Numbered from the stretch's first letter, positions 1 to 11,850 are shown. The stretch is 64,000 bases of DNA from Mytilus trossulus (GCF_036588685.1 NC_086378.1:44493578-44557577), one strand, 5' to 3'. The notes: generated by a model from the letters alone, not told the origin. Numbers and translations: made by a program.

Positions 1-152
1 GCGGATTACACTTTGTAAATGCGTTTTATAAACGTAAACTAATGCCGACTGACTGTTAACAATGCTCCTTTATCGTCCTCCTTCAGAATTTATCCCAATC
101 GACAGTCGATTGCCGCATAGAATCAGTTCCTTTGCTCAGAAATACTAGTTAA

Positions 153-236
153 CCAATAGATTATTGACTTTGCAGTCTTACAGTAGTGACATACCACGTG
201 GTCAATTAACGCTATCCAAGAAAAAAGTATAAATAA
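153..236 (+). promoter_or_regulatory. Core promoter of RGK-like gene 1
   Basis: A CCAAT box lies at 153-157, a palindromic CACGTG E-box at 195-200 and a TATAAATA box at 228-235, about 150 bases before the start codon. Transcription would begin near 258-265. The same three boxes occur in the same order and near-identical spacing upstream of gene 2, and a TATA box with its surroundings survives at the dead third copy. This retention is the main support. Which bHLH factor binds the E-box cannot be read from the sequence. Confidence 0.75.
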
Positions 237-272
237 GGCATGATATTGGAAATGTTTGTATCATTAGTTTGT

Positions 273-335
273 ATGTCATGCTTAGAGAATGTTAATAGAA
301 CTGTATTATTGAAACTTGATTGTGACGTTGTTTAA
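273..335 (+). other. Upstream ORF in the 5' leader of gene 1
   Basis: An ATG at 273 opens a 20-codon frame that stops at 335, before the main ATG at 388. It lies downstream of the predicted start of transcription. Gene 2 has an even shorter upstream ORF at 22693-22710. The peptides are not alike, so any effect would come from ribosome passage, not from the product. Confidence 0.35.
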
Positions 336-387
336 ACAAATTTCATCCAGTTTTTGTATATTGCTGCATTCTAAACTGTATTTAATA

Positions 388-2320
388 ATGACAAAGGATA
401 GAGATATGGACGTATTTGAAAACAACGAAATGCAAAATTGCCAGAAACCAAAATATGCCTTTTCGGAACTTTTATCATTAGGAATTAATAAAGGTACACA
501 GTCAGAACCGAATTCTCGGACAAGTTCTTTAAAGAAAAAACGGAGGCATACAAGCGATTTTGTACAAAAGGATTCACACAGGAACTGTCCACATTTATCT
601 CCGGTCACAAAGTCAAAATCATCTAGTGACTTGATTGCAAACGAAATTAAAAAACAATTTAAACGAGTACGGTCTTTCAAACTAACATCGGATGGACTTT
701 TAAACGATAGGCTTCAATGTCGTCGAAGAAAAAGCAGTGGTTCATCAGTATCATCTCACTATAGATCTAGACTTACAAGTGACGCCTCAATAGAAAGTTC
801 TACTACTTGGAGTTGCTCATCATCTTGCTCAACTGGATACTACAGGATACAAATAATGGGTGCTCATGGTGTTGGTAAAACTGCACTGGAAAATCGCTTT
901 ATGAGCTCAGAGTACATGTCTTCGTCGGAAGTTATAATCGGTAAGTTTTCCTCTTCAATGTCGATTTCAGATTATATATTTTTTCGATTATAGTTTTAAA
1001 ACGATTTTCAACTATTACCTTCAAATAGCTTGATAACAAACGCAATTGCAGAAAATTGATAAAGATATAATTTTAAAATGCCAATAATTTACACATACAG
1101 TTAGTTTACACATACATTTCTTATATTTCAGATGAATATGACGAAAACACACTCTCTGTTGTAGTCGACAATGAGGAATCTACAATGGAATTCATAGATT
1201 TTGCATCCGTTGAGGTATGTAGACCCTTATTTTTATTTGACTATTGATCAATAACTGAAGAAAATAAAATATATATGTATATATTGCATTTCATCTCATC
1301 TCATATTTACCTTGTACATGTTGTATAAATTGAAAACCAAAGAGAGATATAGGAGTTTTGATGAAGGCGGTGTACTAGTTTATTATTTACCAGATATAAT
1401 TTATCATATAAAATCACTCTCATATTCTCTTTCGTATTCAATATTGAATATAAATGAATGTTGTATAAAAACTAATAAATCGCGGACACACAATATTTGC
1501 ATATCGCGTGCGTCTGTTATTTTGTAAATGTAGGATAAATGTACATTGAATCCTTTTTTTACAATTGTTTTATTCTGTTTAGAATGATGATCTACCAGCT
1601 GATGCATACATTGTTGTGTTCTCTGTCCACGATAGCGATTCGTTTACAATAGCAGAGGGATTTCTACATTATCTGCGCAATGAACTTGACAGTGATAGAC
1701 CTATTATATTAGTTGCAAACAAAATAGATCTAGTCAGGAAACGACAAATAACCAAAGAAGGTAAGATTTCCCTTATTGTGTTTTCGATTATCTTTTAATC
1801 TTTATTGATTCATTTTTTGTTTTGTTTTATAAAATAACAATCCAAAAATTTGTGTTTGGTTTGTCGTTTAAAAATCAGTACACTAATGCTGCATTCAATA
1901 AATAACTGTCAAGAAAGCTTTATCGAAAAACATAGTCTAGCAAAGTCTTACAAAGTCTCACAAAAAATAATCTCACGCATTGATTACGACAAACAAGAGG
2001 TTTCAACCTAATTTTCTTTATCTCTTAGTAATATTTAATTGTTCTTTTTTTCAGAAGCACGTCAACTGGCCAAAGAATTCGATTGCAAATACATAGAAAC
2101 ATCAGCTGTCTTAAATCACAAAGTTGACGAACTATTAGTTGGAATATTGAAACAAATACAACTTAAACTCAACCCAGAAGCCATTGAAAAAGCAGTAATG
2201 CTTTCACAGGACAAAGTGAAAAAGTATTCATCATGTAAGGGTCCAAGAAAACTTCTCAATAAACTCTTTAGAAAAAACTCGAAACCGTTATCGCGATGTG
2301 AAAATTTGTTTGATCTGTGA
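388..2320 (+). CDS. RGK-family small GTPase, gene 1 (Rad/Gem/Rem-like), four exons
   Basis: The exons are 388-940, 1132-1214, 1583-1760 and 2055-2320, with GT-AG introns of 191, 368 and 294 bases and phases 1, 0, 1. They join to 359 residues. The first in-frame ATG is 388; the open frame before it has only a TTG. Residues 1-150 form a basic, Ser-rich N-terminal extension with RRKSS and SCSSSCS-type runs, then YYRI leads into the G domain. The P-loop GAHGVGKT is at 158-165, NKID (G4) at 258-261 and ETSA (G5) at 286-289. The context FDCKYIETSA closely matches the RGK family. The protein ends in CENLFDL, corresponding to the conserved RGK C-terminal heptad (CHDLSVL in vertebrate Rad). There is no CAAX prenyl box, as usual for RGK. 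The G3 region reads IDFASVE and lacks the DxWE tryptophan. Vertebrate RGK proteins inhibit high-voltage calcium channels and modulate Rho/ROCK signalling; the role here is inferred. Confidence 0.92.
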
Positions 2321-3099
2321 TTTTATTATATATTGTATGCATTTATGGATGACTATAAATTGTTTTAGACGAAATGTAATATATACAATACATTTGTATA
2401 TTGTATTAACGTAGGGTTATACTGATTATGATAGATAAGTTAACTTTACGTTTTGAGAAACACATTGAAAATACATTCATAAACGTTATATATCATCAGT
2501 ATGAAGGTATATGCAAATATCTTTGTAAACACCATGTTTTCTGTTTTTAATAGCAATAAGACAAATCACACGTCAAAGTGCCTACTACTGTTTGAATAGA
2601 ACATTCATTTTGCCCTTATTATTTTAATTTTTATGTTTTCAAATTTTGATCATTTCATTTTGTTTAATACCTTGCAGTCGGGCAGGTATTTTTATGTGTT
2701 CGATATTGTATTTAAATGGATACACATAATAACATGCTATGTTACATTATCAAGTTTGATGTATTTGTTATGTATTTGTATGTGGTTATACCATATTATT
2801 TGAATAAGATATCAGTTATCATTTGTTATTTGTTTATGATGATTGATAAATTCGTATTTATGAAAATATAATTAAATGAATTTGAAACAGATTTGTTAAT
2901 ATCATGTTTTTTTTATTTGCACAAGCATATTTTAAACAAAAGTCGATGTTAAGTAACTTAAAGTTACCAACAATGACAATATGCACGGAAGAACGGAAGG
3001 TTAGTTAACGATACGACGCACATCAAATAGAAAACATGAAAGCTATAACAAGGTACACGATGAAGGGTACAAAAGAAAGGCGAAAGAAATCTAAAGGAC
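2321..3099. other. 3' UTR of gene 1 and AT-rich flank
   Basis: The first 40 bases after the stop (TGATCTGTGA then a TGTATGCATTTA stretch) are shared with gene 2 and the dead copy, so they are 3' UTR. No canonical AATAAA stands out, and the poly(A) site is not resolved. Beyond about 2450 I see no gene. Confidence 0.5.
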
Positions 3100-3290
3100 A
3101 TTCAAAATCATAACTTGTCCGTCAATAAACCTACAACGACATGGCAAGAATAACAACTTTATTAATAGTTCACAAAACACAGCAAACTAATCGTCTGAGC
3201 AACAAGAACCCCATCAAAAGATATCAGGTACTCCGGGAGGGTAAGATAATCTTGCTCCAGATGAGCGATCGATTACACTTACAATTTTTC
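3100..3290 (+). repeat. Short interspersed repeat (copy 1 of 3)
   Basis: The stretch containing GTACTCCGGGAGGGTAAG is related to 62310-62425 (plus) and, inverted, to 8440-8545. The shared core is an ACCCC-rich run followed by a TGCTCCGGNAGGGTAAG-like motif and ATCCTGCTC. The members are diverged. No internal coding is apparent, and the class (SINE or MITE) is unresolved. Confidence 0.6.
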
Positions 3291-3689
3291 GAAGTAATCG
3301 CCGACTCTTGGTTGCAAGCGCTTACGAGTTTATTTGATGAAATGTGTCAATGGTACGATATATTAAACTTGATATCTATTTATTTGGTTTTTAAGTAGCT
3401 AAAGATTGTAAGGGTACATCATATAACGGACATAATTAAGGATGCGTTATGATTATCCAGAAGTATGCGAATACGTCAATGAGCTATAAACAATCACCAA
3501 TAAAATGAAACCGACAACCCATTTACAAATCTAGAAAGTGAAAACATGTCATTAAACCTGACACAGAAAGCTACGAAACAAAGCAATATATTCTCGTTAC
3601 AGATTTAAATAATAATAGTTACTCGTAGTTCTGATCTATAAATTAGTGCTGTTGGAGAGTTTTCTTGCTAAAGTATATCTTCAACATAT

Positions 3690-3910
3690 TCTTCACAAAG
3701 ATTTGTTTTGCAGCCTAGTAGTCAGCACTTCGGTGTTGACATGAATATCAATTATATGGTCATTTTTATAAATTTCCTGTTACAATCTAAGGATTTTCTT
3801 ATCTCAGGAAAAGATAACATTAACCGTATTTAACACAACATTTTGGAATTTTGGGTCCTCAATACTCTTCGACTTTGTACTTGTTTGGCTATATAGCTAT
3901 TTTGATTACA
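3690..3910 (+). repeat. Dispersed repeat with CTTTGTACTTGTTTGGCT end
   Basis: This belongs to a family whose best-preserved tail elsewhere reads TAGACGAAACGCGCGTCTGG (21640-21800, and inverted at 27765-27960). Here the 'cagcacttcggtgttgacatg' part and the 'actttgtacttgtttggct' part are recognisable, but the GCGCGTC tail is missing. A related scrap lies at 12830-12920. Confidence 0.55.
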
Positions 3911-4218
3911 GTATATTTTTTACAGTCTTTTGTCCTATGTCCATACAAACCACAATTGTAACATATGTTCCTAGCTCTATTCCGACGAGATGTGATTTGG
4001 GCAGCGCCCCGCGACAAGAAAGGACTGTTGCTGTTACCATTGTGAGGAATACTTGACGGACAACCAGCAGATTATGCGGGTCTTTTCTTTATGATTTGAC
4101 TCTTATCCTGCTTTACGGTTTTCAATTTCTTCACTGCTCTGCCATCAGCCGCCCGAATGCGCTTCATATCCTCTGAGCCACTAGCCACGTCATCTACTTT
4201 GGTCCTCGACGAAGACAT
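3889..4218 (-). pseudogene. Gag-like CCHC zinc-knuckle ORF with one internal stop
   Basis: Read on the minus strand from an ATG at 4218, 48 codons rich in Lys, Arg and Ser are followed by a TAA at 4072-4074. The same frame then continues for 60 codons to a TAG at 3889-3891. Near the end is a perfect CX2CX4HX4C knuckle (CYNCGLYGHRTKDC, plus coordinates 3922-3963), preceded by an Arg-rich stretch. Such a knuckle near the C-terminus is typical of retroelement Gag-type proteins, but no reverse transcriptase or integrase lies nearby. The final codons run into an adjacent repeat, so the natural C-terminus may be lost. It could also be a fragment of a cellular zinc-knuckle gene. Base composition is less AT-rich than the surroundings. 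Confidence 0.65.
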
Positions 4219-6062
4219 TGGCTTGATTATCGTCATTGTGTATTACCTACTAACCCTGATGTCTGTAATTTAAACTTAAACAAAAGCTGCTTGGTATTAA
4301 TTAGATTTGAAATCACTTTCACTTTCAAAATGTTTTTTTGTGAACTTATGCATGGAAACTCTGTTGCAAATCACTGTTTAAATCGGTAAAGGTAAAACGA
4401 CCCTCCCATGAATAAAAGCAACTGCAGTATACCATAAAACTTTCTTTGTCAATAAGGCTCTTTAGCAATAACCTATGAAATCAACCAGAGTATTCGTACA
4501 TTCCTTCTTTCTTTGAAAATTATTCTGTATCTACCATATTTGATACGTATATCAACCAACCTAGAATTTTAAAATAACAAACATGTGTATCAGGATCTCA
4601 ATATTGACCAATTTAACTCAAAATCTTCTGAAATTATACATGTTTTAGTTTAGATGAAGGCTATTCTTAACTAAAATAGAAAAAGTCGGAATTGGTCTAA
4701 AAATACCAATGCTACATCTTTTATCTTAAATATTTTTTCGAAGCACCGCAAATTTTGTGTGTCAAACACAATACATTATTACATAAACGGTATCATATTT
4801 TTTCACACCAGATGCACATCACCGCTTGATAAACATGATAAAGGAATTAAGTTTTACTTTTCAATTTGAAACTCAAAATACCCACCAACAACACTTATCG
4901 AGGAGTATTTTTCTAAAATCAAATAAATCTAATCAATATTTGTTTGAAATGTCAATTAAAAGCATAGACTTTGATACTCAAATTATGTAACATACACTAG
5001 GGGTGGTGTTAATAAAATTTGGAGACCGGAATGTTAATCTCTTTCCTATTGCAAAAGTATTAAATCATTAGACTTTACACTAGCGCCTTTGACAAATTTG
5101 ATGATTATTCTATTTTCTTTTAAATTCGTACATTTGGAAATGTTCTTTTCCTGTATTTAGCTATACATTTTCGATGAGATATTTTCTATTCTTTTGTTTA
5201 AAGCGATACCTATATTAATTTATTTTTTTGACATTTGTATGTTAATTTTTCTTTGTCGGAATGCTTAATGTTGAAATAAGTTGATTGTGCAGAAAAAATC
5301 TTGTTACATTCACAATTTTTTACCCTTTTGTACATGTTAATTTCATTGATAAAAATACTACCGTTAATTATCGCAAAATCAAGAAATTTATTGAAGAATA
5401 CAATTTGATGAAATAAGGTGTGAGCTGTAACACCTTTTGTGTTTAGATTTAACCAACTCAAGAGGTCAAGAAAGGTTGTCCTTCTGGTTTATGTATAAAG
5501 TGACCTTATTTGATCTTATATATTGAAAAATGTCATACCTTGGAAATTTTGGTGGAAGATAAGTACAGCGATTGCAGAAAAGGAATGGGTTGTACAGTAT
5601 ATGAAAATCATTTGATTGACCTCTTTTCAATAAGTAAAATCACGGACACATATTTATTACAAACGTAAATCAGTAACCATAATAACAATTAAAATCTTGA
5701 GAGAATAATTGTGACATAAAAAATGCAAAATTACAAAGCAGTTCATGTAGTCCACAAAAAACTTCACATAAAACGACTAAATATTGTTAATAAATTCCAC
5801 CAGAAGTCAAAGGTGAACTCACGTTCTCCTGAAAATTTATAATGCTAGAAAGAAATAGATACATCCCTTTGGGCCACGTCAATTAAATTTCTTGTTCCCG
5901 CTTCATGCATCCGGAAATGTAATCATGTCCATTTCCCGCATCGTTTATTTTTGTAATTATTAATTATTTTCAAAAGTTATTAACACTTGTTATTAAATCA
6001 CAGTTGTACCTGCATTTAATGATAATTATGATATATGTGTTAAAATTTGAAATATCATCAAA
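4219..6062. other. Non-coding AT-rich stretch
   Basis: I see no supportable gene, RNA or clear repeat here. The longest open frame (5210-5461, minus, 83 codons) is Phe/Asn/Lys-rich and matches nothing I recognise. Confidence 0.5.
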
Positions 6063-6168
6063 CCCGTATATCCCAAGTCATCTTCATAAGCACAGGGTTA
6101 CGATATATTTCCCTCGTGGAGAGGAGGGAAGTGGGTCGTAACCCTTGGCTAGAGAAGATATTTCTCCG
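6063..6168. repeat. Imperfect foldback of about 105 bp
   Basis: The left arm (cccgtatatcccaagtcatc... gggttacgatatatttccct) is the inverse of the right arm (agggaagtgggtcgtaaccc...), with several mismatches, around a short GTGGAGAGG-type centre. This is a small foldback or MITE-like element. Confidence 0.6.
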
Positions 6169-7748
6169 TTTTTATATATGTTGTGTACAAGATGTAAGTG
6201 TGTACAAATTATAATTTATTCAGGGTTTTTGTACAAGTTATAAGTTTTTTGACACCTACATTCTTGCAACAGGTGATACAGGTTAATCTTATAAAATGTA
6301 CCAGTGTAATGTTTTAAATTCAAATAATTATACTTTAACCTAACATTTAGTGATATTCGCCTTGTCTCCAAACTGCAAATAGGGATACATGAATGGTTTA
6401 AATTCTAATTTCATTATTTTCCATATACCATATTCATATCCATACAGAATCTTTGTGTGGTCTTATAATGTTTTTGTATCAATGCTCAGTATTAGACTGT
6501 ATCATGAAGATGAGAAAATATGACAGAAATATGCGAAGCAAACGATTGTTTGCTTGCATCATCCATTTTTGTTCAGCAGGTCATAAAACACTGATAACTT
6601 GTACAAAAAATATTGACAACTTGTACACAACATATATAAATTTGATCGTCGGTTTACTGTTTGAATTGTGTTTGAATGGGGTCCCTTGTGCCCTTACGGC
6701 TTGTTTCTTGGTATGGGTCAAAGGTCTGTGTAAAAGGACGAACTATGACCTGAATTTGTTATTATCAGGTTGGGAGCAACCATTCCTCAGGCAAGGGGTC
6801 ATTTTACTGGTGTAGAAAAGAAAATAGAATAAAAGACAAGCGCTACTATATGAATCTGTGGAAAAGCGTCGAATTATTAACTTCAAAGAGCAGAAATACG
6901 TCATATTTGGAACAACTTAATAGGGTACACTTATTTTGAATAATATAAAAGTAAATGACATGTATTAACATGGTAAAGATCCAGGAATATTTAAAAAGAT
7001 TTGGACAAGTTTGACCATTAAATACCAGATATATATATAGTTCTTTGGGAAAATATGAGTTCTTTTGTACTTAAAGTGTTTTTTCCGTGAATATTTCGGA
7101 AAGTATGAAAGCCTGAATAATAAAAAACGCAAATAGTTACATTTTGAAAAAAGCGTAATATGGTAAGAAACAGTAACCAATATAATACATATTATATAAT
7201 ATTCAATCTCATTTCGAACATTCAAAGTGCAAATATATAAATGACGAACAAAATGTATACCCTGATGTTACAGTTAAATATGAGACATTTTAAAATAAAT
7301 TGAAACATTTCAAATACGATTGATCAAAGATTAAAAAACTCTGAAACCTCTGACTGAAAAGTTTCACTAAGGTTTTACATAACTTATTTTTGGTTATTAT
7401 TCCTTTTAATTGTAATGAATAAAGGAAATATTAATGGAGTACCTTCTTCATGTATGCCGCAGTAGAAATATACAAGATTTCTACCAAGAAATAATAAAAA
7501 CAACGCGTAAATACACAAAAAGGACCGGAAATCTGACGAAAGACCGGAAAACAATAGTTTAAATCGACAACAGATAATTGTGAAAAAATATTGATATCAC
7601 CAAAATGTCTGATATTCAACGAACGAAGCGGCATAACTCAGATCTAAATGCTGGTAAGTGGACTGTTTTAACAACTATAAGTATATGACTGTTTTTCTCC
7701 TCGAATGGTCGAACGGATCCATGAATTATTTTGAAAAATATGTTATAT

Positions 7749-8125
7749 GAACTATAAGGGTCATTAGATATAGGAATGTGTAGTATGAGTGTCAAAGAGA
7801 CAACTATCCATCAAAGTCTCAATTTATAGATATAAACCATTATAGGTCAAGTTTTAGACTAGTAATTTTGGGACCCTTTATAGCTTGTTGTTCGGTGTGA
7901 GCCAAGGCTCCGTGTTGAAGGCCGTTTATTGACCTATAATGGTTTACTTTTTTAAAATTGTTATTTGGGTGGAGAGTTGTCTCATTTGCACTTACACCAC
8001 ATCTTCCTATATCTATCACGGTACGGTCCACATCACGATGCCTTGATTCACACCAAACAACAAGCTATAACAATGTATAAAGGGCCCAAAAAAATACTAA
8101 TGTTAAGTTATTCAAATAGGAAAAC
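7749..8125. repeat. Composite of inverted copies of one dispersed repeat
   Basis: Three pieces of one family lie in alternating orientation. AAACCATTATAGGTCAA (about 7835) returns inverted as TTGACCTATAATGGTTT (about 7930). TATAGCTTGTTGTTCGGTGTGA (about 7879) returns inverted as a 22-base motif near 8047. A related copy in the middle orientation is at 33470-33645. The arrangement suggests insertion of one copy into another. Confidence 0.7.
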
Positions 8126-8439
8126 TAACGGTCTAATGTGTTGTTATCAACAAATGTATTGACAGTATTTTAATGCATATCTTTGTAATATAAGAAATCA
8201 AAGGAACACTACCAAAAAAGGCAGAACTTGAAAAAATTAAACACTAATATAAGAAGGTATTGGACAATTGAAAAATTAGTCAGGTTATATCAACAATTTG
8301 AAAACAGTAATTCAGTGTGAGGATTTTGTTAAGAAAAAAATGTTAAACCAACCTTAGCTTCATAGTAAATACTCAGAATTTTTTTTTCACCAATGTTACC
8401 GAATTAGACTTATTACCAGCCGAGGTAAGTACTAACATG

Positions 8440-8545
8440 AGCAACAAGACGAATATTAAATATGGAGCAGGATCTGCTAATCCTTCTGGAGAACCTCTGA
8501 TCTGATTTTGGTGGGGTTTGTGTTGTTTATTGTTTTTTTTTCTAT
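8440..8545 (-). repeat. Short interspersed repeat (copy 2 of 3, inverted)
   Basis: The inverse of this stretch matches the core at 3100-3290 and 62310-62425: GGAGCAGGATCTGCTAATCC on the plus strand corresponds to GGGTAAGCAGATCCTGCTC on the other. It is diverged and non-coding. Confidence 0.6.
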
Positions 8546-9059
8546 TTTGTATTTTAAATTCATTGCACGGTACGAAATACTGCAACATTGGCATATGTTG
8601 TTCCTAATTTTGGATTTCGTTTATCAGGAGCCATTTGTTTAATGGAATATAAAGATAAATGACGGGCTGCACTATCTAAGCAAAACATATCTGGTAAAAT
8701 ATTGATAATATTATATGATTAATGGCATTACAATTTGAATGATTTGTTTTACATAGTATACATTGTACCTGTTACTTCTCATCATAAATTCCTTTGTCAA
8801 TATTTCCAACAAGAAATTGAAAGCGTTTCAGTATAACGAAAATAACAGTTTAATTAAACCACAGTCGGATGTAGATATTATGTGCTGTTGCTACAGCATT
8901 TCCTTTAATAAGAATAGATTAAACGTTTACAGCATGTACATGTAGTGAATAAATGTACTAAAAAAATAAAGTTTAAACAACAGCTCACGTGTTTTTACAC
9001 CACATATATTTCTTATTGAGTCTTAAATATAACATCTTAAGCTAGAATTAATGTTGTTT

Positions 9060-9700
9060 AGTTCAATAATGTTCCTTGTCCTTGCCTTGAAAATATTTTG
9101 TGAATTACATTGGCGTCATTTGGCATTTCAGTTTCTGTTCAAACATACAAACACGAGTTAAATAACATCTGCGATGACTGTACCTATGACGATGTTAGTA
9201 TACGGATACGTAATATAAGACACATTACCATATCGTACATGCATCAACAATCATGCTATTCGAACGTGATGTCCAGTATTTAGCATCAAAGCCACGAACT
9301 CGATAATAGAGAGATGTGTTGAAATTTTTATAATGAGCAACAGAAGCATTCTCAACCAATTTGTTTTACATATGGCTGAATTTGTTAAGTGCTTATTAAA
9401 GTCTTCGTTCTGGTAGTAATAGCAGCAATGTTTTCAATCAAAGGTTTAAATCCATACTGACAATAAGCCCTGTTAAACATAGTATATTGGATATTGATAG
9501 TCACAGATTTCCCAAACGGTTTGCATTTCAAATGAAGGAAGGAAATCAAACCTTCCTTACACTTCCCACTACTAATAAAGATATCAATGTCATAAACTAC
9601 ATTCTTCGACATTAAGTATTTCACCTTCACATACATGTACAACCTTTCTGCAGGTATCAATCTGTACGATGTACCTGTAATATTTTGTATCTATAGCAAC
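9060..9700. repeat. Duplicated downstream flank, copy 1 (follows gene 1)
   Basis: This stretch resembles 17670-18480, which follows the dead RGK copy. Its first part resembles 28958-29200, which follows gene 2. Shared anchors are CTTGTCCTTG, then GTGAATTA, then a GACGTCATTTG..ACTTCAGT stretch, and later CCATACTGACAATAAGCCCTG against a similar motif near 18285. An open minus frame (9385-9660) exists only in this copy; its counterpart is broken, so I do not call a gene. Confidence 0.6.
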
Positions 9701-10194
9701 TACTACTATAAAACTCTTTTATGTGTTGCACGATCACAATGTTAGCATAAAAATGCAGAGATGATCGAAGGTGCCCTGGAAGGATATTTAGATATTGGTT
9801 CACATATGCAACATTGCTCAATAAAGTACAAACCTCGTGATCAGTTTTTATCGGTTGATAACATTTTCCAGTAAAAAAGGGCGGGATTGTGATAAGGACA
9901 CTTGAGGTATACATGTATCAGTCGTCATCTTATAAACACTTTGCATTAAAAGTCAACCAGCTGGTGATGGGGTCCGTAAAATTTTAAATGGCATGAATTA
10001 TTCTTCAAAACTTTGAACTGTATGTCTTATACTTTCATTGTTAACAGCTACCATATATCAAGTCATGGAATGAATGCAAGCTATATCATGACATTTCTAA
10101 TTCTCCATATACAGCCACTACTGGAATCCTCCTACATATAAAAAAAATACGCCGCTATAAACGCTGTATACCTTTCTTTTGTCACATAGCTTTG

Positions 10195-10355
10195 TTGTTA
10201 TTAGACCCTCGTTCTCAAGTTCTAGATGTAACCTGAAGATATGAGAATGACTGAAATGTTTTTGTTGCAGTCTCTATTTTAAGTTCGACGAGATAGATGC
10301 GCTCAACATTCCCTCAATCTTTGAGTTATTCAGGGAGAGAATATCATGTATATAG
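10195..10355 (-). pseudogene. Reverse transcriptase fragment with mutated YxDD motif
   Basis: On the minus strand a frame reads RYIHDILSLNNSKIEGM, then a shifted frame reads ERIYLVELKIET, and a further shift gives HLELENEG. This order matches the catalytic-palm stretch of a non-LTR or Penelope-type reverse transcriptase (R-Y-[IL]-D-D-[IL] followed by IYP.EL and a DLHLE.-like run). The catalytic YIDD is YIHD here, and frameshifts confirm it is dead. Only about 160 bases remain. A plus-strand scrap of a similar gene is at 18942-19000. Confidence 0.7.
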
Positions 10356-11799
10356 CGAAACGTAAAGTTTAAAGGTCAATGGCAGTTTTTTTTTATTCTT
10401 TCGAAAAAAGTTATTGTACGAAATCTGACTAATACGAAAAAAAAAAGAAAGGTTCATGACATGTTTGTTTGTATTATTCATTTTGCAGAGAAGTCTTCTT
10501 GAAAAATGTTAGATCACCAAAAAATAACGTGGTCAGCCGTATATGATATGCATAGGAAACAAACACATGTCTAACGAATGTCCAATTATAAAGGCAAGTT
10601 GGTTAACAAGAGTAGGGTGATTTATAAAGTAGGGGATTTGGTGCAAATGTTGAGCAATTTATAGTGGGGAGAGTTGTCTTGCTTCATTAGAGATGTTTGG
10701 TAAAGACACATCTTTAGAATAAGGTGGTATGTGAAAGACAATTACTTCTTGCTAAAGAATATGCCCATGTAAAAAGCATCGACACCTTTTTTGTCAAGGT
10801 GAGTTTAAGAAGGGGGATTTTATCTCTGTTCTGAGAGTTGTAATATTCGGTTTCTTGAGTTGTACATGCCATAGCATGTTGTCAGTATGATAATTGCATA
10901 AAATAAGGATACACTTGATTTAAACTTGTCAGATAATGCTATATAGACGTATACCTTACATACCCCTTCACAAATTATTATATAACACATTGATAAACAG
11001 GTACAATGTTACTGTTTTTCATCAAAATATAGACTATTCAACTCAATTGGTCATCACACATTTTAAGCTTTGACGCTAACAATAGATATGAAATTAAACT
11101 AAATCTACTGCTGATGCTTGAATTTGGTTATCTTGCTAATATACTTAGATTTAATCCCATCAGAGGTTCAAACAAGGCAAGTGTTGTCGTTCGCATACAC
11201 ATGATTGCTCTTAGACTTTTAAGTGTCAAATGACGTCGCTATCTTTAACAAATCCGGACTGAAAAATAAAATGACGTATTTATTTTTTCACAAATCCTGA
11301 TCAAACACGTTTACAAAACAAAAACATGCAACATTATATCACAAAAACAAACAATTTATTTTACCCTAAAAAAAAGTTAAACTTGCGTTCGGTGCAAACT
11401 CACGTGTGAAGTCATTTTGTAATTTGCCAAAATACGTATATACAAATAGTGTTTAAAGAAGTATGCGAAATATGCAATATATGTTGTGTGAAAGGTTTTG
11501 TATTCAGTTAAAATAAACAATACCGATGAAATTTGTCTGTAAAGAAAACATGACCATCTGGTTGTCTAAAAACTTGATTGGTTTAAACACGGTATCTAGT
11601 CAAGCTTTATGAATATGCTTTATTGAGTGAGAGAAATTAGTGTTTATAAAATGAAAACGAATAGTGAGTTAAATTTATTATGGATTTTGGTTACAGAGAC
11701 AATTTGAATCTTAATACTGATAGAACAGTTTTGATATGAAGCAATAACGCTATCTTTTATCCAAATGAAGGAGGGTATATTCTGAAAAAGGAGACAAGT

Positions 11800-11850
11800 A
11801 GTTGTATCAAGTTCCATGGCCAGCTGACGTGCTTCTGAAAAAATTAACAA
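11800..11850 (-). pseudogene. Fragment of RGK exon 4 with its splice acceptor
   Basis: Read on the minus strand, a pyrimidine-rich TTTTTTCAG acceptor is followed by AAGCACGTCAGCTGGCCATG. This encodes EARQLAMEL, against EARQLAKEF of gene 1. Homology fades after about 35 coding bases. No matching exon 3 is seen upstream on this strand, where a dispersed repeat starts within 100 bases. It is an orphan fragment of a further RGK copy in opposite orientation. Confidence 0.75.

Noticed and set aside
6453-6815. 120-codon plus frame
   Set aside because: Its first codon is TTG (first ATG 6468). It has no recognisable domain, splice partner or duplicate, and composition fits chance in AT-rich DNA.
9385-9660. 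91-codon minus frame in the flank of gene 1
   Set aside because: The duplicated counterpart at 18240-18480 is full of stops and indels with no frame preservation.
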